Assembly (NCBI GenBank): GCA_024643545.1
Contig: JAHEMR010000004.1
Coordinates: 1 to 64,000 of the forward strand
DNA from: Crocinitomicaceae bacterium
GTDB lineage: Bacteria > Bacteroidota > Bacteroidia > Flavobacteriales_D > Crocinitomicaceae
Length of the DNA: 64,000 nucleotides
Direction: 5' to 3'
Every line of letters starts with the position of its first letter. Position 1 is the stretch's first letter. Both the position numbers and the translations under genes were made by a program. Below, one piece after another: positions 26,325 through 36,461 of the stretch. The notes under the pieces are model-generated. The model did not search any database, was not told where the DNA came from, and worked only from the letters and a program-made list of their open reading frames with translations.

Positions 26325-27316
26325 CTTAGTTTACGCATTAACAAAAAGACAACAAATGGTGCACCAATGATGGACGTAAGCGCATTCAAGGGAATGCTTA
26401 AATGTCCTTCCAATACTTGAATAAACGCATCCGTTAACAATAGAAAAATGGCACCAATTAAACAATTACCCATAATCAAATAGCGGTGATTGGTCGTTTG
26501 GAACAAAATGCGCGTCAAATTTGGAATCGCAATTCCCACAAAGGCAATTGGACCACAAAAAGCCGTAACTAATCCGGCAAACAAGGCGGTCAATAAAAGA
26601 ACAAGCATCCGTACTGACTTTATCGGTAATCCCAACATTGCAGCTGACTTCTCCCCTATCACAAGCATATTAAGTGGCTTCACTAAAAGAAAAGACCCTA
26701 GAATTCCGAGAGTAAACACAACTAAAATAATTCCTAATTGACTGAATTCGACTTGTTGCAAGGAACCCATTGACCACATTGTAAAGGATTTTAAGGACTC
26801 TGCTCCTGCCAATGATTCCAAAATGGAGACAAACGCAGAAGTAAAACTCCCAAACATCAATCCTACCAATAACAGTGTGATTTGAGATTTTAAGCGTTGT
26901 GCTATCACCATCATGAATAGTCCAGCCGCAAATGCGCCGATTAATGCTGTGCCAATTAACCCAAAATTTGATTGAAAGAATTGCACACCCGTCAATAAAC
27001 TTAATGCAATCAACAAAGTGGCTCCTGAATTTATTCCAAGTACGTAGGGTCCCGCTAAAGGATTCTTAAACAAGGTTTGCATAAACATACCAGACAAGGA
27101 TAATCCTGCACCGGCAATCATCGCCATGAATAAACGAGGAAGCCTAAACTCCCTCACTAAAACTTGATTCGTGTTATGGGAATCAAAATGAAAAAAGGAA
27201 TCGAAATAACTAGCAAAAGATATTTCAATTTGACCTGACATCAAATGGAGGTACATTGCTAGCGGTAAAAAACACAGCAAACAAATCAACACCCATTTCA
27301 AGCTTACATCTTTCAT
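26321..27316 (-). CDS. FecCD/BtuC-family ABC permease
   Basis: 331 residues. About ten hydrophobic helices. VREFRLPRLFMAMIAGAGLSLSG, LAGPYVLGINSGA and FCGPIAFVGIAIPNLTR are hallmarks of FecCD permeases. Upstream residues of the open frame to 27391 are polar and unlike the family; the ATG at 27316 overlaps the stop of the binding-protein gene by 4 bases and is preferred. Substrate class (heme, siderophore or cobalamin) cannot be told. Confidence 0.92.
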   Translation of the reverse strand: MKDVSLKWVLICLLCFLPLAMYLHLMSGQIEISFASYFDSFFHFDSHNTNQVLVREFRLPRLFMAMIAGAGLSLSGMFMQTLFKNPLAGPYVLGINSGATLLIALSLLTGVQFFQSNFGLIGTALIGAFAAGLFMMVIAQRLKSQITLLLVGLMFGSFTSAFVSILESLAGAESLKSFTMWSMGSLQQVEFSQLGIILVVFTLGILGSFLLVKPLNMLVIGEKSAAMLGLPIKSVRMLVLLLTALFAGLVTAFCGPIAFVGIAIPNLTRILFQTTNHRYLIMGNCLIGAIFLLLTDAFIQVLEGHLSIPLNALTSIIGAPFVVFLLMRKLR

Positions 27317-28353
27317 TTCACTACTTTGTAAAAATGAAGGTTTTTGGTCGTTTTTCCACTTGCTATTTGAACAAGATCCTCCATTAACCAATCAGGACGT
27401 AAGGTACTCATTTCCCAAAACTTATTGCTATTGTGCGTGTAACAAAAGATGCGGGAATGATGAAAAAAAGGCATGGATTTGGCTTTTGGATTTACCTGAA
27501 CTATTTCTTTTTTTGACGGAAAACCAGGATTCAACCAAATTTTCACTCGAGCGCCATCCTTCATGATCTTTTCCAAGGAATAAGCCAAACTTCCCGTTCC
27601 CTGGGTTCGACTGTAAATATAATTCAGCCCTGAATTCCGATAGATCTCTGCCACAAAACTTTGTCCCGCTGGTGCATACCAAAAATCACCTGTGACATTG
27701 CCAGAAATCATTTCCGCAGGATTCAACTTTACTTTCTTTGCCTGAAGATATGCGTGTTCAATTGATTTAAACAATTGGATAGACTCAGGTACTTTTCCGG
27801 TTAGCACGCCAAATAACAAAATCCATTCACTTCTACCAAGAGCCGTTTCTTCTCTCCAATCAAAGTTTGGGATGCATACTATTCCCATTTTTTTCAATCT
27901 TTTTTCCTGCGAAAAACCTCCTGAAAAGGCACTGTAAACTACATATTCGGATTTTGAACGCAGCAACTGATCTACTGACATAGACGCTTCATTCTGCAAT
28001 TCAATGATGTGTTTTTGCTTAAATCGTTTTTTCACGATTGGACTGTAAACGTAGCGAATATCCGTTATTGCCGCTATGCGTCTCTCTTCATTCAGGGAGG
28101 ATATCATTCCAATGTGCGTGGACGATAAAACAGCCAAATGATCGGCAGGTTTCATAATGTCAAACCGATACTGAAGTTGTTTTTTATCAGGGTGTTGTAT
28201 GACGATTTGGTATCCTTTGTTCGTTTTATAAACACCTAAGTATTTACTGTAACGACAAATATTTTCTCCTTGTGAATCTGTTTGTTGTCTTTGCCTGGCT
28301 TGATTCGAACAAGAAGCAAGGATCACCAAAAGAACACCCAAGAAAAACCTCAT
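27313..28353 (-). CDS. BtuF/FepB-like substrate-binding lipoprotein
   Basis: 346 residues from the ATG at 28353 (a TTG precedes it). Lipobox LASC gives a lipid-anchored protein. The periplasmic-binding fold of class III shows NFDWREETALGRSEWILLFG, the conserved region of corrinoid/siderophore binders, and FWYAPAGQSF. An unusual insert lies between the lipobox and the first conserved strand (about 25-75). Probably holds the substrate for the permease; identity is open. Starts 3 bases after panB. Confidence 0.87.
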   Translation of the reverse strand: MRFFLGVLLVILASCSNQARQRQQTDSQGENICRYSKYLGVYKTNKGYQIVIQHPDKKQLQYRFDIMKPADHLAVLSSTHIGMISSLNEERRIAAITDIRYVYSPIVKKRFKQKHIIELQNEASMSVDQLLRSKSEYVVYSAFSGGFSQEKRLKKMGIVCIPNFDWREETALGRSEWILLFGVLTGKVPESIQLFKSIEHAYLQAKKVKLNPAEMISGNVTGDFWYAPAGQSFVAEIYRNSGLNYIYSRTQGTGSLAYSLEKIMKDGARVKIWLNPGFPSKKEIVQVNPKAKSMPFFHHSRIFCYTHNSNKFWEMSTLRPDWLMEDLVQIASGKTTKNLHFYKVVK

Positions 28354-28356
28354 CAA

Positions 28357-29172
28357 TTAATATTGTTCAGATTCGTTTGGGAAATCTCCAGACTGTACAT
28401 CTTTGATATACGCTTGGAATGAATCCATCATTTGCTCGTGTAAATTGTTGTATTTACGTAAGAATCTCGGATTAAATTCATTATTGATTCCAAGCATATC
28501 GTGAACGACAAGTACTTGTCCGTCTACGCCATTTCCAGCACCAATCCCAATTATTGGAATGGAAACCATTTTCGCCACATGAGCAGCTAATTGAGCCGGT
28601 ATTTTTTCTAAAACGATGGCAAAACATCCAACAGCCTCCAAGGCTTTTGCATCGTCAATCAGTCGCTGTGCTTCCTCCTCTTCTTTCGCACGAACAACGT
28701 ATGTCCCAAATTTATAAATGGACTGCGGCGTAAGGCCTAAATGTCCCATTACTGGAATTCCTGCTGTTAAGATTCTGCCAATTGATTCAATGATTTCTTG
28801 TCCACCTTCCATTTTAACCGCGTGTCCACCCGTTTCCTTCATGATTTTAATCGCGCTTGAAAGGGCTTCTTTGGAATTTCCTTGATAGGAACCAAAAGGC
28901 ATATCTACTACCACCAACGAACGTTTAACAGCACGAACGACCGAGGATGCATGATAGATCATTTGATCTAACGTAATAGGTAATGTCGTCTCGTGTCCGG
29001 CCATCACATTTGAGGCAGAATCACCTACTAAAATCACATCGATTCCAGCTTCATCCACAATACGCGCCATGGAAAAATCATAGGCTGTTAACATGGATAT
29101 TTTTTGACCCGCATTCTTCATTTCATGAAGGGTATGCGTAGTTACTTTTTTTACGTTTGAATGAACTGACAT
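28357..29172 (-). CDS. panB: 3-methyl-2-oxobutanoate hydroxymethyltransferase
   Basis: 271 residues. First committed step of pantothenate synthesis (ketoisovalerate plus methylenetetrahydrofolate to ketopantoate). Metal ligands and active-site motifs: [41 protein letters not shown] and [15 protein letters not shown]. Length is normal. Its 3' neighbours are the uptake transporter genes, 3 bases away, which suggests a shared transcript though no shared function is obvious. coaX, the pantothenate kinase, lies at 46.8 kb. Confidence 0.97.
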   Translation of the reverse strand: MSVHSNVKKVTTHTLHEMKNAGQKISMLTAYDFSMARIVDEAGIDVILVGDSASNVMAGHETTLPITLDQMIYHASSVVRAVKRSLVVVDMPFGSYQGNSKEALSSAIKIMKETGGHAVKMEGGQEIIESIGRILTAGIPVMGHLGLTPQSIYKFGTYVVRAKEEEEAQRLIDDAKALEAVGCFAIVLEKIPAQLAAHVAKMVSIPIIGIGAGNGVDGQVLVVHDMLGINNEFNPRFLRKYNNLHEQMMDSFQAYIKDVQSGDFPNESEQY

Positions 29173-29283
29173 AGTTTATTTTATCCAGCTTAAAAATCTT
29201 TAAAGACTTCTGTTTGCCGCTTTATTACAACAAAATTAAGGCTTAATCTTCGATTCTACTAATTGATCGATGTCCTGAAGAAT

Positions 29284-30228
29284 TTACAATGAATTCAAAT
29301 AAGCATCAACATTTGATTGAATGCGTAGGGTAATATCCGACGTTTCTGATTTAACGAAGGTCTTCCCTGTGATTTTCTCATACAATTCAATATATCGATC
29401 CGTGATGGTCTGAACAAATTCATCTGGCATAAATGGCATTTGTTGTCCATCAAGCCCTTGGAATTCATTTTCAATCAACCATTGTCGCACGAATTCTTTC
29501 GACAATTGTTTTTGCGCTTCGCCATTCGCTTGTCTTTCCGCGTAACCTTCCGAATAGAAATAACGGGAAGAATCAGGTGTATGGATTTCGTCAATGAGAA
29601 TAACTTCTCCATCTCGAATACCAAACTCATATTTTGTATCCACTAAAATCAAACCGCGCGCTGCTGCCATTTCAGTTCCTCGTTGAAACAAAGCGCGTGT
29701 GTAAGATTCCATTTTTTCGTAAATGTCTTTAGGGACAATTCCTTTCGAAAGGATATCCTCACGTGAAATATCTTCATCGTGACCTTCTTCTGCTTTAGTT
29801 GCAGGTGTTATAATGGGTTCTGGGAAACGGTCATTTTCCTTCATTCCTTCTGGTAAGGTCACACCGCAAAGCGTGCGTTTTCCTAATTTATATTCGCGTG
29901 CGGAATGTCCAGCAAGGTACCCGCGTATCACCATTTCGACACGAACCGGTTCACAAGCAAGTCCAATCGCTACACTTGGATCGGGCGTAGCAACGAGCCA
30001 GTTAGGAACGATGTCACGTGTTGCCTCTAAAAACATTGTAGCAACTTGATTTAATACTTGTCCTTTAAATGGAATTCCTTTCGGTAAAATGTGGTCAAAT
30101 GCAGAAATTCGATCAGAAGCCACCATGACTAATAAACCATTATCCAATGTATACACATCACGAACTTTGCCATGGTATACATTCGTTTGTCCTTTAAAAG
30201 TAAAATTCGACTCTATTATTGCGTTCAT
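29284..30228 (-). CDS. purC: phosphoribosylaminoimidazole-succinocarboxamide synthase
   Basis: 314 residues. SAICAR synthetase, joining CAIR and aspartate with [45 protein letters not shown] and [12 protein letters not shown] are typical. The length is that of the longer, yeast-like variant common in Bacteroidota. Its ATG overlaps the phoH stop by 4 bases. Confidence 0.97.
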   Translation of the reverse strand: MNAIIESNFTFKGQTNVYHGKVRDVYTLDNGLLVMVASDRISAFDHILPKGIPFKGQVLNQVATMFLEATRDIVPNWLVATPDPSVAIGLACEPVRVEMVIRGYLAGHSAREYKLGKRTLCGVTLPEGMKENDRFPEPIITPATKAEEGHDEDISREDILSKGIVPKDIYEKMESYTRALFQRGTEMAAARGLILVDTKYEFGIRDGEVILIDEIHTPDSSRYFYSEGYAERQANGEAQKQLSKEFVRQWLIENEFQGLDGQQMPFMPDEFVQTITDRYIELYEKITGKTFVKSETSDITLRIQSNVDAYLNSL

Positions 30229-31214
30229 TCTTTTTTTTCTTTTAGTTCTTTTTGTGTTTTTGCTTCTATTTCTGCTTTATCAAATGCTTCGATAATTTTC
30301 TTTACTAATCGGTGTCTTATGACATCGCTTTGACCAAGTCTTATCACACTAATTTCATCTACTTCCTTTAATACATCTAATGCGTATGCCAAACCAGAAC
30401 GTTGTTTACTAGGTAAGTCAACTTGAGACATATCTCCGGTAATAATAAATTTGGCGGTCATTCCCATTCGCGTCAAAAACATTTTCATCTGCATTTGGGT
30501 CGTATTTTGTGCTTCGTCCAAAATTACAAAAGCCTTATCGAGTGTTCTTCCACGCATGAAAGCGAGCGGCGCGATTTCAATCACACCAAACTCAATCATA
30601 TCCGCCAATTTCTCTGCTGGAATCATATCACGCAAGGCATCGTAGAGCGGCATCAAATAAGGATCGAGTTTTTCTTTCAAGTCACCCGGAAGAAATCCAA
30701 GGTTCTCTCCAGCTTCAACAGCCGGCCTTGTTAAAATGATGCGTTTTACTTCCTTTGCCTTCAATGCTCTTACGGCCAACGCAACTGCTGTGTATGTTTT
30801 TCCTGTACCTGCAGGACCAACGGCAAAAACCATATCCGCTTTATCAACAGCTTGAACCATTTTCTTTTGATTCACCGTGCGTGCTTTTATTTTTGCACCG
30901 CCGTTCCCGTGAACTAAAATCTCTGAGCCATCGTCACTTGACAGTAATTTAGAACCATCTTCTAACATCAAATTATCAATGTTATTTTCAGTAAGGTGAT
31001 TGAACTTGTGGTAATGTTGAAGCACTAAATTGAATTTTCGTTCAAACTCGTCCATGACCTCTTCGTCTCCATTTAAGGAAACCATGTTCCCACGGGCGGT
31101 AATTTTAAGTTTTGGGAAAAACGTTTTAATGTGACGCAAGTTCGCATCGTTTACACCAAAGATTTCCGCTGGATTCAATCCGCTAATTTCGATAAGTCTG
31201 TTTCCTAAGTTCAA
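30225..31214 (-). CDS. phoH: PhoH-like ATPase
   Basis: 329 residues. The N-terminal about 105 residues include a KH-like nucleic-acid-binding part ([20 protein letters not shown]). The P-loop is GPAGTGKT at 133-140 and Walker B is VILDEAQN near 230-237. Often linked to RNA metabolism, with ybeY elsewhere. The start is a TTG; the upstream frame has no ATG before a stop, and N-terminal similarity to family starts supports TTG. Operon with purC. Confidence 0.9.
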   Translation of the reverse strand: MNLGNRLIEISGLNPAEIFGVNDANLRHIKTFFPKLKITARGNMVSLNGDEEVMDEFERKFNLVLQHYHKFNHLTENNIDNLMLEDGSKLLSSDDGSEILVHGNGGAKIKARTVNQKKMVQAVDKADMVFAVGPAGTGKTYTAVALAVRALKAKEVKRIILTRPAVEAGENLGFLPGDLKEKLDPYLMPLYDALRDMIPAEKLADMIEFGVIEIAPLAFMRGRTLDKAFVILDEAQNTTQMQMKMFLTRMGMTAKFIITGDMSQVDLPSKQRSGLAYALDVLKEVDEISVIRLGQSDVIRHRLVKKIIEAFDKAEIEAKTQKELKEKKE

Positions 31215-31255
31215 TTTATTTGCTGTATGTTCAGGGGTGTTACTCTAAATTAGAT

Positions 31256-31263
31256 TACTTTTG
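31256..31263 (+). promoter_or_regulatory. candidate -7 box before the SAM hydroxide adenosyltransferase gene
   Basis: TACTTTTG fits TAnnTTTG, 41 bases before the ATG; no clear -33 element at 19 bases. Confidence 0.3.
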
Positions 31264-31304
31264 GTAAAATTATAAATTTCTGCGGACACTGATTTCTGTT
31301 TGAC

Positions 31305-32159
31305 ATGCAAATCGTAACACTTACTTCAGATAATGGACTTCAAGACTACTATGTAGCCGCAATTAAGGGTGCCATTTTAAATCAAATGCCCAAAGCATCG
31401 ATTATTGACATCTCACACCACATACGTCCATTCGATGTAGCAAACGCTGCTTTTCAATTGCGTTGTTGCTTTCAAGATTTCCCAAAAGGAACGATTCACA
31501 TCATTGGTGTAGATAGTGAACCCATTCTCAATGGAGAAAAGTCAAGTTATCCGACCATCATGTTGTTTAAAGAACAATACTTCATTTCAAATGACAATGG
31601 TTTTTTTGGCTGTTTTCTTGATGAAGAGCGTCCGGATGAAATGTACCAATATTCCAATATTGTTCAGTTCCCAGAATTGATAAAGTTTCCGACTAAAAAT
31701 TGCTTCGTTCCACTTGCTAAAAGAATTGCGGATGGGGAATCAATTAGTCGTTTTGCGACCCCAACGAATGCCTACAAACGTGCGTTCATGCAAAAACCAG
31801 TGATTGAACATTTAACGATTCGTGGAAATGTGATTCACATCGACAGTTTTGGAAACTTAATCACCAACATTACAAAAGCTGATTTCAATCGTTTTGGTGA
31901 AAAAACCCCTTTCACGATTAAATACTTGAACAAAGAATATTACATCGATGAAATCCATGAGACGTATAACAACGTTACTATGGGGGAACGTGTGGCAGTT
32001 TTCAATAGTAGTGAATTGCTTGAAATCGCTATTAATCGGGGTGCAAATGGCAGTACCGGCGGCGCAAACAAACTTTTTGGAATGAGGCAAGGTGACCCTG
32101 TTCACGTTGAATTTACACCAAAAGGATCAAAAGAAGACATCGAATCACTTTTTGCCTAA
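31305..32159 (+). CDS. SAM hydroxide adenosyltransferase (DUF62 family)
   Basis: 284 residues. DUF62 enzymes split S-adenosylmethionine with water/hydroxide to adenosine and methionine; halogenating relatives share the fold. TLTSDNGLQDYYVAA at the start, HIIGVDSEP, DNGFFG and the C-terminal domain with DSFGNLITNI and RGANGSTGGANKLFG match. Its biological role is unknown in most bacteria. Followed 4 bases later by the ABM gene, probable operon. Confidence 0.9.
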   Translation: MQIVTLTSDNGLQDYYVAAIKGAILNQMPKASIIDISHHIRPFDVANAAFQLRCCFQDFPKGTIHIIGVDSEPILNGEKSSYPTIMLFKEQYFISNDNGFFGCFLDEERPDEMYQYSNIVQFPELIKFPTKNCFVPLAKRIADGESISRFATPTNAYKRAFMQKPVIEHLTIRGNVIHIDSFGNLITNITKADFNRFGEKTPFTIKYLNKEYYIDEIHETYNNVTMGERVAVFNSSELLEIAINRGANGSTGGANKLFGMRQGDPVHVEFTPKGSKEDIESLFA

Positions 32160-32163
32160 CACG

Positions 32164-32463
32164 ATGATAACTCGAATCGTTAAGTTGGAATTTCAGGAAA
32201 ATCGTTTAGAAGCATTTCTTGAACATTTCGAACAAGTGAAATGGTCCGTTGCTCGTTTTCCAGGTTGTCATGGAATGAAATTAATTCAGGACCTTAAAAA
32301 TCCATGTGTTATTATGACATACAGCATTTGGGAAAACGAAGATGCACTTGAAAACTACCGCGTTTCTTCCCTGTTTCAATCCATCTGGCCAACCATCAAA
32401 CCATGGTTCTCAGCTAAGCCAGAAGCATGGAGTTTAAAGGAATACTTCAATGGATTTCAATGA
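32164..32463 (+). CDS. antibiotic biosynthesis monooxygenase (ABM) domain protein
   Basis: 99 residues from the ATG at 32164 (the frame is open back to 32092, inside the previous gene). Single ABM/dimeric alpha-beta barrel domain: RIVKLEFQENRLEAFLEHFEQVKW, then VIMTYSIWENEDALENY and a tryptophan-rich end. Such small proteins can act as monooxygenases or heme-degrading enzymes; here no heme-binding motif is obvious, so the function is open. Confidence 0.8.
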   Translation: MITRIVKLEFQENRLEAFLEHFEQVKWSVARFPGCHGMKLIQDLKNPCVIMTYSIWENEDALENYRVSSLFQSIWPTIKPWFSAKPEAWSLKEYFNGFQ

Positions 32464-32500
32464 CTTGAATACGTCAAAAGTCAAAAAATTTGAATATTTA

Positions 32501-32530
32501 TTGGATAACCGGTAATTAAGTATACCTTTA
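32501..32530 (+). promoter_or_regulatory. promoter of the cold-shock gene
   Basis: TTG (32501-32503), a 19-base spacer and TACCTTTA (32523-32530, last base differing from TAnnTTTG). It ends 21 bases before the ATG. Confidence 0.65.
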
Positions 32531-32551
32531 CCAAAATTAATTTATTACAAA

Positions 32552-32743
32552 ATGAGTAGAGGAACAGTAAAGTTCTTTAATGAATCTAAAGGATTTGGAT
32601 TTATTATCGAAGACGACACGAACAAAGAATATTTTGTTCATGTTACAGGATTAATCGACAAAGTCAAAGAAAACGACGAAGTTGAGTACGATTTACAAGA
32701 AGGTCGTAAAGGTTTGAATGCAATCAATGTAAAAAAAGCATAG
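32552..32743 (+). CDS. cold-shock domain protein
   Basis: 63 residues. RNA/DNA-binding OB-fold with RNP1-like SKGFGFI and RNP2-like YFVHVTGL, starting RGTVKFFNE as in CspA proteins. Acts as RNA chaperone. A strong terminator follows, so it is monocistronic. The Phe-to-Tyr at YFVHV (usually DIFVH) is a common variant. Confidence 0.95.
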   Translation: MSRGTVKFFNESKGFGFIIEDDTNKEYFVHVTGLIDKVKENDEVEYDLQEGRKGLNAINVKKA

Positions 32744-32761
32744 TAGTACATTCTCATCATG

Positions 32762-32792
32762 AAAATCCCGCCTCTCGCGGGATTTTTTTTTG
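32762..32792 (+). terminator. terminator after the cold-shock gene
   Basis: 10-bp stem AAAATCCCGC/GCGGGATTTT (32762-32771 with 32777-32786) with an extended T-run. Confidence 0.93.
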
Positions 32793-32849
32793 AAAAATAA
32801 TTTCTATTTATCCTTTAACATCCTCTGTTAAACGTACGGGTAAAATCCT

Positions 32850-32857
32850 TATTTTTG
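32850..32857 (+). promoter_or_regulatory. candidate -7 box of the gldFG operon
   Basis: TATTTTTG fits TAnnTTTG. TTA at 32828-32830 (one base from TTG) lies 19 bases upstream. The ATG is at 32875. Confidence 0.5.
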
Positions 32858-32874
32858 AAGATTGAAATTATCAT

Positions 32875-33606
32875 ATGCGCGCTCTATTTTTTAAAGAAAT
32901 AAATAGTTTTCTTAGTTCGGTGATTGGATACGTCTTTATCCTTATCTATTTAATTACATCCGGACTATTTCATTGGGTACTTACCTACAACACGAATTTA
33001 CTTGAAGGAACCGAAGCAGACATGATTCCATTCTTCAATTTATCGCCGGTTATTTTCTTTATCCTTATTCCAGCAATCACCATGCGATCCATTGCAGAGG
33101 AAAGAAGAACAGGTACAATCGAGTTGTTAATGACCCGACCAATCTCGGACTTCAAACTCATTTTCGCAAAATACCTAGCCGGTGTAGCTCTTCTTATCAT
33201 TGCGATTATTCCAACCATTATTTATTTCATTTCCATGTATTACCTCGGTAAACCCGTTGGAAACATAGATGCAGGAGCGACAATTACTTCGTATGTTGGA
33301 CTAATATTATTGGGTGCTGTATTTGTTTCCATCGGAATTTTCGCTTCATCCCTCACCAACAGTCAAATTGTTGCGTTCATTTTAGCGATGTTCTTGTGCT
33401 GGGTATTTTACGATGGATTTAATCTCTTGGGAAATTTTAGTCAATTTGGTGGACTAGACTATTTCATTAAGTATGTGGGGATCGCCTTTCATTATGATTC
33501 GATTAAAAAAGGAGTCATTGATTCAGGTGACATCATTTACTTCGTTTCCGTGAATATGTTGTTCTTATTCGCCTCGTTAACGGTGATTAAAACATTGAAA
33601 AAATAA
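32875..33606 (+). CDS. gldF: gliding motility ABC permease GldF
   Basis: 243 residues. Six predicted helices of the ABC-2 type permease fold, starting MRALFFKEINSFLSSVIGY. AEERRTGTIELLMTRPISD and KYLAGVALLI are characteristic of GldF. In Flavobacterium it forms a complex with GldA and GldG needed for gliding and T9SS-linked surface motility in some species. gldG starts 1 base after its stop; no gldA is nearby. Confidence 0.9.
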   Translation: MRALFFKEINSFLSSVIGYVFILIYLITSGLFHWVLTYNTNLLEGTEADMIPFFNLSPVIFFILIPAITMRSIAEERRTGTIELLMTRPISDFKLIFAKYLAGVALLIIAIIPTIIYFISMYYLGKPVGNIDAGATITSYVGLILLGAVFVSIGIFASSLTNSQIVAFILAMFLCWVFYDGFNLLGNFSQFGGLDYFIKYVGIAFHYDSIKKGVIDSGDIIYFVSVNMLFLFASLTVIKTLKK

Positions 33607-33607
33607 C

Positions 33608-35401
33608 ATGAAAAAGAATCTAACAAAAGGACTTTTCAACTGGACCGTTCTCGCGTTCATAGGCGTAGCGATTGTTTTAGTAAATGTAATAGGTTCGTTA
33701 ATCTATTACAAAATAGACATGACCAAGGATCAACGGTACTCCTTGGCTAACAGTACGGAAAAATTCCTATCGAATACGGATAATTTCGAAAACCGCATCA
33801 GCATTCAAATCTACCTTGAAGGGAATATGCCATCCGAAATCAAGCATTTTCAAACGGCTTTAAAAGATAAACTTCAAGATTTCAAACGTGTTGCGGGAAA
33901 TCGCATTGAATATTTATTTTCTGATATCAATGTTGGATCAGAAGAGGAGATTAATGCCATGCGCGCGCAATTGTACGACAAAGGTAAGGGAATCATGCCG
34001 CTCGAAATTTTGTACATGAAGGATGGGACTCAAAGTAAAGTGATGTTGTTTCCTGGTGCGATTATGAGTTACACCGTGAATGGTATTACCAAAGAAAACA
34101 TGGTGCAATTTTTACCTGGAACACAGCCAGGACACCCAAATAGTTTAGAGGATATGGCTGAGATTATTGAGACTTCCCTCAATAACCTTGAGTATAATTT
34201 AATTGCCAGCATGCGCCGTTTGACGCAAGTAAGTAAACCAAGAATTGCTTTCCTGCAAGGACACGGAGAATTGACCTACCAACAAACAATGCGCGCTAGA
34301 GCGTTGTTGGCGCCCTATTTTACTCTTTCAGATGTAACTTTAAGTGATTCAATCGCTGCGTTAAACGATGTCGATGGAGTGATTATCGCGAATCCACGTA
34401 TACCTTACTCCGATAGTAGTTTGTACATTCTAGATCAATTCGTCATGCGCGGCGGGAAATTAATGGTCTTTATGAACACGCTCGAACACAATGAGGACAC
34501 GCTAATGGCACGTGGTATGACGCACTCCATGAGAAGGAACCTTAAATTAGACCGACTTCTTTTCGATTACGGAATTAAAATACATGAAAATTATATGATG
34601 GATGCACAGTGTTCTCCAAAAATCGTCCCTTTTGCAGAATCCACATTTATCCCCTGGTTTTTTCACGTGATGGCTACACCTTCCAAACATCCAATCACCC
34701 GAAACGTGGATCCAATTTTACTCAAATACGCCAACGAATTGAGTTTTGTTGACCTGCCAAATATGAAGCAAACCAGTCTATTGACTTCCTCATCGAACTC
34801 CATCCCTTCTGGTTTACAACCTTTTGTGAATCTTGGATTACCATTGAACTACGGTAAATCACCGAAATTGGTTGACAACCCAGAAGACCCGATCAACAAA
34901 TTATGCCTTGGAGCCATGGTGGAGGGTTATTTCAACTCCCACTACAACAATCGATTACCGCCTGAATTTGTCAAAAACCTACCGAAGAAATATGCGTTTC
35001 AAGCTAAAAGCAAAAAGGAAAGCAAGGTTTTGGTCATTGGAAACGGTACTTTTTTCGCAAATACCTATGACTCTATACCCAATCCTAAAGGATTGAATTA
35101 CTTGTATCGTCCGAATGGATTTAACGAGTTGAAAATGGACTATGATCTGTATCAACAACGTATTTCATTATACTACGGAAATCAAGAACTTTTTCAAAAC
35201 ATTGTCGATTATATGATGGGAGATAATTCGGTTCTTGATATCCGCAGCAGACAAATTGATATTAAGGAAATTGACAAGGAAAAAGTGAAGAAATTTGCAG
35301 GTTTCTACAAGACCATAAATATGCTTTTGCCTTTAGGAATCATCATTTTATTAAGCATCTTAATGAACTTTATTCGAACAAGACGCTACGCCAGAAAATA
35401 A
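33608..35401 (+). CDS. gldG: gliding motility ABC component GldG
   Basis: 597 residues. One N-terminal transmembrane helix (about 15-35), a large periplasmic GldG-type domain starting KIDMTKDQRYSLANST, and a C-terminal helix (about 570-590) ending in RTRRYARK. YNLIASMRRLT, AFLQGHGELT and the FVMRGGKLMVFM region match the GldG family. Paired with gldF. Confidence 0.92.
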   Translation: MKKNLTKGLFNWTVLAFIGVAIVLVNVIGSLIYYKIDMTKDQRYSLANSTEKFLSNTDNFENRISIQIYLEGNMPSEIKHFQTALKDKLQDFKRVAGNRIEYLFSDINVGSEEEINAMRAQLYDKGKGIMPLEILYMKDGTQSKVMLFPGAIMSYTVNGITKENMVQFLPGTQPGHPNSLEDMAEIIETSLNNLEYNLIASMRRLTQVSKPRIAFLQGHGELTYQQTMRARALLAPYFTLSDVTLSDSIAALNDVDGVIIANPRIPYSDSSLYILDQFVMRGGKLMVFMNTLEHNEDTLMARGMTHSMRRNLKLDRLLFDYGIKIHENYMMDAQCSPKIVPFAESTFIPWFFHVMATPSKHPITRNVDPILLKYANELSFVDLPNMKQTSLLTSSSNSIPSGLQPFVNLGLPLNYGKSPKLVDNPEDPINKLCLGAMVEGYFNSHYNNRLPPEFVKNLPKKYAFQAKSKKESKVLVIGNGTFFANTYDSIPNPKGLNYLYRPNGFNELKMDYDLYQQRISLYYGNQELFQNIVDYMMGDNSVLDIRSRQIDIKEIDKEKVKKFAGFYKTINMLLPLGIIILLSILMNFIRTRRYARK

Positions 35402-35407
35402 ACATAT

Positions 35408-36436
35408 ATGAAAAAAATTGTCACTCTCATTTCCTTATCTGCTCTACTTATTATCCTAGGTTGGCTCGCACTCGATTTAACGCGCAAGGACGGTGTAACA
35501 GATTCTGAATACATCGAATTCGCCGTTAAGGACACGAATTCAGTGACAAAAATCATCATTTCTGATGCCTTTTCAAATACCTTCACCCTTGTAAGAAAAG
35601 GAAACGAATGGACAGACAAAAATGGTGGTTGTATCATGCAGTCGAGTGCGCATTACATCCTTGAAGCTCTTGGTAACATTTCATTAAAGGGATATTTGTC
35701 AGACAAAAGCCACAAACAATTCATTAAACTGATGTCGGCCAGTCATACGAAAGTTGAAATTTTTCAAGACGGTGAATGGACGAAAACATGGTATATAGGT
35801 CCATCTGCACAAGACCACAACGGACAAATCATGTTATTAGAAACTGCAGATAATGGAAAAAGTACAAGTCCAGTAATGATGCAAATTAAAGGAATGCCTG
35901 GGATCATTGAGCCTCGTTTCTTTGCTGATCCTAGAAAATGGGCATGTACAAATATTTTCGATTTAGAAATGGAAGAAATCGCTAGTGTGGACATTAAATA
36001 TCCAAAAGAACCTCACAAAAATTTCAACCTAAAAGCAAAAGGGAACCGTTTTTCATTAACACAAAATGGAAAAAAAATACCGGATGTTGACACCTTGAAT
36101 ATTTACCGTTACTTACAAGGATATAAGAAAATTCACTTTGAATTGGCAAATTATGAATTATCAAAAAAACAATGTGATAGCCTCAAGCGAACCACTCCTT
36201 TTTGTGTGCTTTCACTAAAAGAAAAAAACGGCCATGCATCGAAATTACGCATGTTCAAAATTGCAACCAAAGAACCTCAACAGAATGAGTTTGGTGAATT
36301 GGAAAACCTAGATATGAATAAATTTTGGTGTCAATTACCAAATGGTGATTTGGTGAAATGTCAATATTTTGTTTTCAATCCACTAATTATGGGATATGTC
36401 TTCTTCCCAAGTATGGAAACAACTTTTCCAAAATAG
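35408..36436 (+). CDS. DUF4340-like periplasmic protein of the gldFG operon
   Basis: 342 residues. One N-terminal helix (about 5-22), then repeating beta-rich units rich in charged residues (TKIIISDAFSNTFTLVRKG-type strand pairs, NEWTDKNGG). DUF4340 proteins sit next to GldG-like genes in many bacteria, and position is the main basis for this call. It begins 6 bases after gldG. No enzymatic motif seen. Function unknown; possibly a subunit of the Gld ABC complex. Confidence 0.7.
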   Translation: MKKIVTLISLSALLIILGWLALDLTRKDGVTDSEYIEFAVKDTNSVTKIIISDAFSNTFTLVRKGNEWTDKNGGCIMQSSAHYILEALGNISLKGYLSDKSHKQFIKLMSASHTKVEIFQDGEWTKTWYIGPSAQDHNGQIMLLETADNGKSTSPVMMQIKGMPGIIEPRFFADPRKWACTNIFDLEMEEIASVDIKYPKEPHKNFNLKAKGNRFSLTQNGKKIPDVDTLNIYRYLQGYKKIHFELANYELSKKQCDSLKRTTPFCVLSLKEKNGHASKLRMFKIATKEPQQNEFGELENLDMNKFWCQLPNGDLVKCQYFVFNPLIMGYVFFPSMETTFPK

Positions 36437-36461
36437 AAATTCGAAGTAGACGCATCAGCTC

